From Amycolatopsis sp. FBCC-B4732 (lineage in GTDB: Bacteria > Actinomycetota > Actinomycetes > Mycobacteriales > Pseudonocardiaceae): a stretch of DNA of 64,000 nucleotides. The stretch covers positions 8,040,501 to 8,104,500 of the forward strand of contig NZ_CP095376.1 in NCBI RefSeq assembly GCF_023008405.1, given 5' to 3'. Made by a program: the position numbers and the translations under genes. How positions within the stretch are numbered: the first letter of the stretch is position 1; the number at the start of each line of letters is the position of its first letter. Under the pieces are notes generated by a model, which was not told the origin of the DNA, ran no database searches, and saw only the letters and a list, made by a program, of their open reading frames with translations. Positions 60,701 to 64,000 of this stretch are shown here, piece after piece.

Positions 60701-60975
60701 GTCAGCGTCTTGTAGCCGTTCGCCAGGGACGAGTACTTCCCGAGCTGGTCGGCCGCGTGCGCCGGACGGGTGCCGAGCACCTTGTGCGCCAGGATGTCGG
60801 CGAGGGTCGCGTTGCCGTTCTCGCCGGGCGGCAGGATGTCGCTGCACTGCCCGCCGCAGTAGTCGTCGGGCGACACGGCCGCTTGCGCGGCCGGCGCGGT
60901 GACGGCGACTTGGGTCAGCCCGGCCACGAGGGCCCCCAGCGCCGTGAAGGTCAAGGCTCGGATGCCTCGTCGCAT
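57757..60975 (-). CDS. Secreted penicillin-acylase family amidohydrolase with discoidin (F5/8 type C) domain
   Basis: The 1072-residue protein has a signal peptide (about residues 1-33, ending AQAA). The Ntn-hydrolase region runs to about 920: VTIVRDKALGVPHITG, FGAGYAAAQDRLWLMD, and the expected autocatalytic cleavage before Ser401 in GMSNALLVSG. Ser401 should then be the N-terminal nucleophile of the beta subunit. Residues about 935-1072 are a discoidin domain (SNAIDGNASTRWASDWSDDQ, ITVDLGSVQQVSRVLL) that binds glycans. Related acylases cleave N-acyl chains from lactams, lipopeptides or homoserine lactones; the substrate here is unknown. Confidence 0.9.
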   Translation of the reverse strand: MRRGIRALTFTALGALVAGLTQVAVTAPAAQAAVSPDDYCGGQCSDILPPGENGNATLADILAHKVLGTRPAHAADQLGKYSSLANGYKTLTTGAINQYFNDSSFGVAADQVASTSKPRADVTIVRDKALGVPHITGTTRSGTEFGAGYAAAQDRLWLMDVLRHAARGQVTPFAGGAEANRELEQQFFSNAPYTEAELQQQIDRVASNGPRGAQGLADAQAYVDGINKYISDSYSGRYFPGEYVLTGHVDAITNAGSIDPFKLTDLVALASLVGAEFGAGGGGEVQNAIAKLAMQEKYGVVQGEKVWQSLRAEDDPEAVKTLHDGQTFPYGKTPANAVGQALPDKGSVTGQQLVFDKTGSASTATPSTVDVAAPADQEPARGMFEDGVLPGNMLSEKHGMSNALLVSGAKTASGHPVAVFGPQTGYFAPQLLLLQELQGPGISSRGAAFAGLSMYTLLGRGQDYSWSATTSAQDIIDTYALTLCDPSGKAPTKDSNYYTWQGQCIPMETVEVKNAWKPTVADGTAAGSYTLRSYRTKYGPVQSRATVGGKPVAYAALRSSYFHEVDSLIGFQELNDPGFVKSAADFQKAAADINYTFNWFYADSKDIAYFNSGSNPSRQSDVDPNMPVWGDQGHDWNGWNPSGNQATYTPASQHPQSVNQDYYVSWNNAQANGYAAAGADKSAVHRVDLLDSRVKKLISSGTKVTRVNLTQAMEEAALSDLRAERVLPLLLQVLDKTPTTGAAADAEAKLKTWLSHGQLRTETAAGSKAYTDADAIRIFDAWWPLLVQAEFKPGMGDDAYNAMTGVLGINESPSGWQNGDGRHTGQPHKGSSFQFGWWGYVSKDIRQVLGQPVAGPLGQTFCGAGNVTTCRQALVDSLTTAAGQAASTVYPGDASCSAGDQWCADTIVHNPLGGITQDKISWQNRPTFQQVVEYSAHRGDNIANLAPGKTVSATSAETGLYNSPASNAIDGNASTRWASDWSDDQAITVDLGSVQQVSRVLLSWEKAYGKSYRIQLSPDAVHWTDAASVTDGDGGQDNVSFATTQARFVKLQGVQRGTKYGYSLYEFEVYAH

Positions 60976-61102
60976 ACCGGGCTCCCCTCAGCTCAGAAGA
61001 GTGACGAAGCGCACGCTACCGAGCAGTAGGACAAGTGTGAAGAGTTTTCGCGTTTTTCCCTCGTTGGGTGTAGGCCGATCGGCGCAGCCCCTCACGCGTC
61101 GG

Positions 61103-61108
61103 TACGGT
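61103..61108 (+). promoter_or_regulatory. Probable -10 box before the FKBP gene
   Basis: TACGGT (TANNNT) ends 7 bases before ATG 61116. This supports ATG 61116 rather than GTG 61107 as the true start, and a leaderless message. Confidence 0.5.
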
Positions 61109-61115
61109 GACCCCC

Positions 61116-61490
61116 ATGACCTTGGAAAAGCCCCAAATCGACCGCCCGGACGGACCTGCGCCGGCCGACCTCGAGATCACCGACCTCACCGTCGGTGACG
61201 GCGCCGAAGCCACGGCCGGCACCACCGTCACCGTGCACTACGTCGGCGTCTCGCACTCTTCGGGTGAGCAGTTCGACGCTTCGTGGGACCGCGGTGAGCC
61301 GCTGCGCTTCGGCCTGGGCGCCGGTCAGGTCATCGCCGGCTGGGACCAGGGTGTCGCGGGCATGAAGATCGGCGGACGGCGCAAGCTCGTCATCCCGCCG
61401 CACCTGGCCTACGGCGACCGCGGCGCGGGCGGCGTCATCAAGCCCGGCGAGACCTTGATCTTCGTCGTCGACCTGGTCGGCGTGAACTAG
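61116..61490 (+). CDS. FKBP-type peptidyl-prolyl cis-trans isomerase
   Basis: The 124-residue protein is a single FKBP domain: TTVTVHYVGVSHSSGEQFDA, SWDRGEPLRFGLGAGQVIAG, WDQGVAGMKIGGRRKLVIPP, and the FVVDLVGV end. The active-site aromatic residues (Tyr, Phe, Trp in QVIAGWDQGV) are present. There is no signal peptide, so it acts in the cytoplasm as a folding catalyst. A terminator follows at 61497. Confidence 0.94.
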   Translation: MTLEKPQIDRPDGPAPADLEITDLTVGDGAEATAGTTVTVHYVGVSHSSGEQFDASWDRGEPLRFGLGAGQVIAGWDQGVAGMKIGGRRKLVIPPHLAYGDRGAGGVIKPGETLIFVVDLVGVN

Positions 61491-61496
61491 GTTGTC

Positions 61497-61527
61497 CGGC
61501 GGTGGCGGGAAGAGCTCGCCACCGCCG
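61497..61527 (+). terminator. Terminator hairpin after the FKBP gene
   Basis: CGGCGGTGGCG, nine bases, CGCCACCGCCG form a perfect 11-bp stem 6 bases beyond the stop. Confidence 0.75.
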
Positions 61528-61547
61528 ACCCGCACAGGGGGGATCCG

Positions 61548-62303
61548 ATGCGCGCTCGCGCACTCCTTTCCGCAACCTTCTTCGCGCTCGCCGCGGCGGT
61601 CGTGACCGCGGCACCGGCTTCGGCCGTGGCCAACGGCGCCGACGTCCCGCAGGGGACGTTCAAGTTCGCCGCGAAGCTCACCATGACCGACATCCCGAAG
61701 CCCGACGGCAGCAAGTACAACAGCGCCTGCTCGGGTTCCCTGATCGCCAAGAAGTGGATCATCACCGCCGGCCACTGCTTCCACGACGCGGCCCGCAACC
61801 CGGTCTCCGGCCCGGTGCCGTACCCGACGTCCGTGCTGCTGGGCACCACCACCGTGGACAAGCCGGGCGTCACCCGCAACGTCGTGACGGTGTACCAGTC
61901 GCCGAGCAACGACATCGCGATCGCGGAGCTCGACAAGGCCGTGTCCGGCATCGAGCCGCTGATGATCAACCGCAGGACGCCGGTGGTGGACCAGAAGGTC
62001 GTGCTGGCGGGCTGGGGCAGCCTCACCGCCGTCGACCCGACGCCGGGCACGAAGCTCCAGCAGGGCCTGATGAAGGTGGCCACCGTCGACCCGCAGTACG
62101 TCGGCGTGAAGGGTTTCGCCCCGACGTCGACGACGAGCGCCTGCACCTACGACTCCGGTGCGCCGTACTTCGTCCCGGCGGGCAAGAACGGCGGACGTCT
62201 GGTGTCCGTCGAAAGCGACGGACCGGACTGCCCGCACGACCAGGCCGAAACCACCGCGCGCGTCGACGTCGTGGCGGACTGGATCGCTTCGCACTTGGGC
62301 TGA
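61548..62303 (+). CDS. Secreted trypsin-like serine protease, first of three
   Basis: The 251-residue preprotein has a signal peptide ending ASA (about residue 26) and chymotrypsin fold. The triad is His76 (ITAGHC), Asp122 (SNDIAIAEL) and Ser203 in CTYDSGAPYF. The last block is usually GDSGGP; here Tyr and Ala replace both flanking glycines. ATG 61548 follows GGGGGGATCC. It is about 70-80 percent identical by eye to the next gene, including the leader, so the two are a recent duplication. Confidence 0.9.
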   Translation: MRARALLSATFFALAAAVVTAAPASAVANGADVPQGTFKFAAKLTMTDIPKPDGSKYNSACSGSLIAKKWIITAGHCFHDAARNPVSGPVPYPTSVLLGTTTVDKPGVTRNVVTVYQSPSNDIAIAELDKAVSGIEPLMINRRTPVVDQKVVLAGWGSLTAVDPTPGTKLQQGLMKVATVDPQYVGVKGFAPTSTTSACTYDSGAPYFVPAGKNGGRLVSVESDGPDCPHDQAETTARVDVVADWIASHLG

Positions 62304-62392
62304 ACGGCGTCTTTTCCCGCGCCCCGGCGTCACTACCCTCGAAAGTGATCACCGGCCTTCGACCGCCGGTGCGTGACAAGGGGGATCCACCG

Positions 62393-63145
62393 ATGCGCGC
62401 ACGCGCTGTGTTCTCTGCTGTCCTTTTGACGCTGGCCGCCGGCCTCGCCACGGCGGGGCCGGCTTCGGCCGTGGCGAACGGTTCCGACGTCCCCGCGGGG
62501 ACGTTCAGGTTCGCCGCGAAGCTGACCATGACGAACATCCCGAAGCCCGACGGGACGAAGTACAACAGCGCGTGCTCCGGCGCGCTGATCGCGGCGAAGT
62601 GGATCATCACCGCCGGGCACTGTTTCCACGACGCCAACCGCAACCGCGTCTCCGGCCCGGTGCCGTACCCGACGTCGGTACTGCTGGGCACGGTCAACCA
62701 GAGCACGCCGGGCGTGACGCGCAACGTCGTCACCGTGTACCAGGCGAGCGCCAACGACATCGCGATCGCGACCCTCGACGCGGACGTCACCGGCATCACG
62801 CCGCTGACCGTCAACCGCGTCACGCCGTCGGTCGGGCAGCTGCTGACGCTCGCCGGCTGGGGCAGCCTCACCGCCACCAACCCGGCGCCGTCGACGAAGC
62901 TGCAGCAGGGCACGGTGAAGGTCGGCCAGGTGGCCACCTCGACGCTCGGCGTGCAGGGCGTCGCCCCGACGACGACCACGAGCGCGTGCGTGTACGACTC
63001 GGGCGCGCCGTACTTCGTCGCGGGCGGCACCGGCGGGCAGCTGGTGTCCGTCGAGTCGACCGGCCCGGACTGCCCCCACAACCAGCTCGAGACGACCTCC
63101 CGGGTGGACGTCGTGGCGGATTGGATCGCTTCGCACCTCGGCTGA
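62393..63145 (+). CDS. Secreted trypsin-like serine protease, second of three
   Basis: The 250-residue paralog has the same signal peptide layout and triad His76, Asp122 and Ser203 (CVYDSGAPYF). The leader sequence GGGGGATCC-ATGCGCGC is shared with the first copy. A small hairpin CACCGGC / GCCGGTG (62350-62371) lies in the gap. Confidence 0.9.
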   Translation: MRARAVFSAVLLTLAAGLATAGPASAVANGSDVPAGTFRFAAKLTMTNIPKPDGTKYNSACSGALIAAKWIITAGHCFHDANRNRVSGPVPYPTSVLLGTVNQSTPGVTRNVVTVYQASANDIAIATLDADVTGITPLTVNRVTPSVGQLLTLAGWGSLTATNPAPSTKLQQGTVKVGQVATSTLGVQGVAPTTTTSACVYDSGAPYFVAGGTGGQLVSVESTGPDCPHNQLETTSRVDVVADWIASHLG

Positions 63146-63152
63146 CCACCGT

Positions 63153-63190
63153 CCGGGCGTCACCCGGGTACGACATCGGGTGACGCCCGG
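63153..63190 (+). terminator. Terminator hairpin after the second protease gene
   Basis: CCGGGCGTCACCC, twelve bases, GGGTGACGCCCGG: a perfect 13-bp stem 7 bases beyond the stop. Confidence 0.8.
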
Positions 63191-63260
63191 CCAGGGAATT
63201 CCCCGCTGGCCGCGGCGGCCCTAACGTCGAACGTCGATGTCGACTCGACGAAGGGGAAGA

Positions 63261-63992
63261 ATGCGCCTGCGCGCCCTGCTCGCTGCTGCTGTCCTGACCA
63301 TCACCACCGCACCGACGGCCTGGGCCGTCGCCCACGGCACCGACGTCCCACCGGGGCAGTTCGGGAACGTCGCGAAGCTTTCGATGACGAAGATCCCGCG
63401 CCCGGACGGCTCCACGTACAGCAGTTATTGCACCGGCGCGCTGATCGCACCGGCCTGGGTGCTGACGACCGGGCACTGCTTCCACGACGCCAACCGCAAC
63501 CGCGTCGCGGGCAAGGTCCCGTACCCGACGACGGTGACGCTGGGCCTGGTCGACGAAGCGGTCGAATCGGGCGTGGCCCGCAAGGCGACCGAGGTCCTCC
63601 AGGCGAAGGAGAACGACGTCGCGCTGATCCGCTTGGACACCCCGGTGACGACGGTGCCCCCGCTGGCGGTGAGCCGCGCGGTCCCGAAGGTCGGCCAGCA
63701 GCTGACCCTGGCCGGCTGGGGCAGCCTGACGGGCACCGACCCCAAGCCGGCGATCCGCATGCAGCAGGGCACGGTGGCGGTGGCGAAGGTGGACCCGGCC
63801 ACGCTGGGTGTCCGCGGCGCGGCCCCGGAGATCACGACGAGCGCGTGCACGTACGACTCGGGAGCCCCGTACTTCACGGGCGGCAAACTGGTCGCCCTGG
63901 AGGCAACGGGCCCGGGCTGCCCCCACGCGGGCATCGAAACGACGAGCCGAGCGGACGTGATAGCGGACTGGATAGCCACCCACACGGCGTAA
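63261..63992 (+). CDS. Secreted trypsin-like serine protease, third of three
   Basis: The 243-residue paralog has a signal peptide (MRLRALLAAAV to about residue 23) and triad His72 (LTTGHC), Asp119 (ENDVALIRL) and Ser200 (CTYDSGAPYF). The His block has TTGHC for TAGHC. It is more diverged than the first two. ATG 63261 is favoured over ATG 63237 because AAGGGG is correctly spaced and the signal peptide starts there. The stop at 63990-63992 lies just before the right edge. Confidence 0.88.
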   Translation: MRLRALLAAAVLTITTAPTAWAVAHGTDVPPGQFGNVAKLSMTKIPRPDGSTYSSYCTGALIAPAWVLTTGHCFHDANRNRVAGKVPYPTTVTLGLVDEAVESGVARKATEVLQAKENDVALIRLDTPVTTVPPLAVSRAVPKVGQQLTLAGWGSLTGTDPKPAIRMQQGTVAVAKVDPATLGVRGAAPEITTSACTYDSGAPYFTGGKLVALEATGPGCPHAGIETTSRADVIADWIATHTA

Positions 63993-64000
63993 CTTCGCCC

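Noticed and set aside
57709..61029. Very long open frame opposite the acylase gene
   Set aside because: Composition is Val/Arg/Asp repeats without any domain; the minus-strand acylase has a signal peptide and catalytic motif.

Overview
The window looks like chromosomal DNA of a high-GC actinobacterium, most likely Amycolatopsis or another member of the Pseudonocardiaceae. That rests on the G/C-ending codon use, frequent GTG starts, ECF sigma, PadR, GntR and XRE regulators, leaderless starts placed 6-7 bases behind TANNNT boxes, and protein families typical of the group. The genus is inferred from general resemblance; no search was run. I see no IS element, prophage, CRISPR array, rRNA or tRNA.

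Layout. 1-6.2 kb: a cell-surface polysaccharide region with a partial gene, a four-part methyltransferase/coiled-coil/GT2/GT4 protein, a second methyltransferase and an AlgJ/AlgX-like SGNH protein. 6.3-13.8 kb: a SHOCT-like membrane protein, a two-component system, an XRE/MmyB-type regulator divergent from an efflux pump with two palindromic operators between them, and an ECF sigma factor overlapping a double-VOC protein. 13.8-22.1 kb: gamma-glutamyltransferase, VOC protein, UDP-glucose dehydrogenase, SDR, a methyltransferase with a PadR repressor that has a perfect 26-bp operator, a TM0106-type RecB-like nuclease, and a small DUF6474-like protein. 22.2-25.7 kb: a four-gene osmoprotectant ABC transporter. 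26-29 kb: a small membrane protein, then a YcnI-CopC-CopD copper operon. 29.2-32.6 kb: an aminoglycoside-phosphotransferase-like protein, an XRE-TPR regulator and two unrecognised small proteins. 33-36.4 kb: MFS sugar transporter, GH1 beta-glucosidase and a TetR regulator.

36.4-43.7 kb: three perfect DnaA boxes in 43 bp, a PLP-dependent deaminase/aldolase, a sugar-lactone oxidase whose coding sequence contains a near-perfect parS site, a divergent PRPP synthetase paralog, and a pair of CitE/malyl-CoA-lyase-like genes. 43.7-45.0 kb: ECF sigma and anti-sigma. 45.1-54.2 kb: a GntR-controlled catabolic operon (dipeptide-type ABC transporter, aldehyde dehydrogenase, SDR, amidase) with a FadR-like operator. 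54.2-64 kb: patatin lipase, a lipobox-bearing class F-like sortase overlapping a Thr-rich secreted protein, a PLP gamma-synthase/lyase, a penicillin-acylase-type hydrolase with a discoidin domain, an FKBP prolyl isomerase and three tandem trypsin-like proteases.

The strongest non-gene signals are a dispersed palindrome family with arms reading GCACTTTC, one copy of which lies inside an ABC ATPase gene; the extra-oriC DnaA-box cluster and the parS-like site 2.3 kb apart; and four well-formed operators next to their probable regulators.
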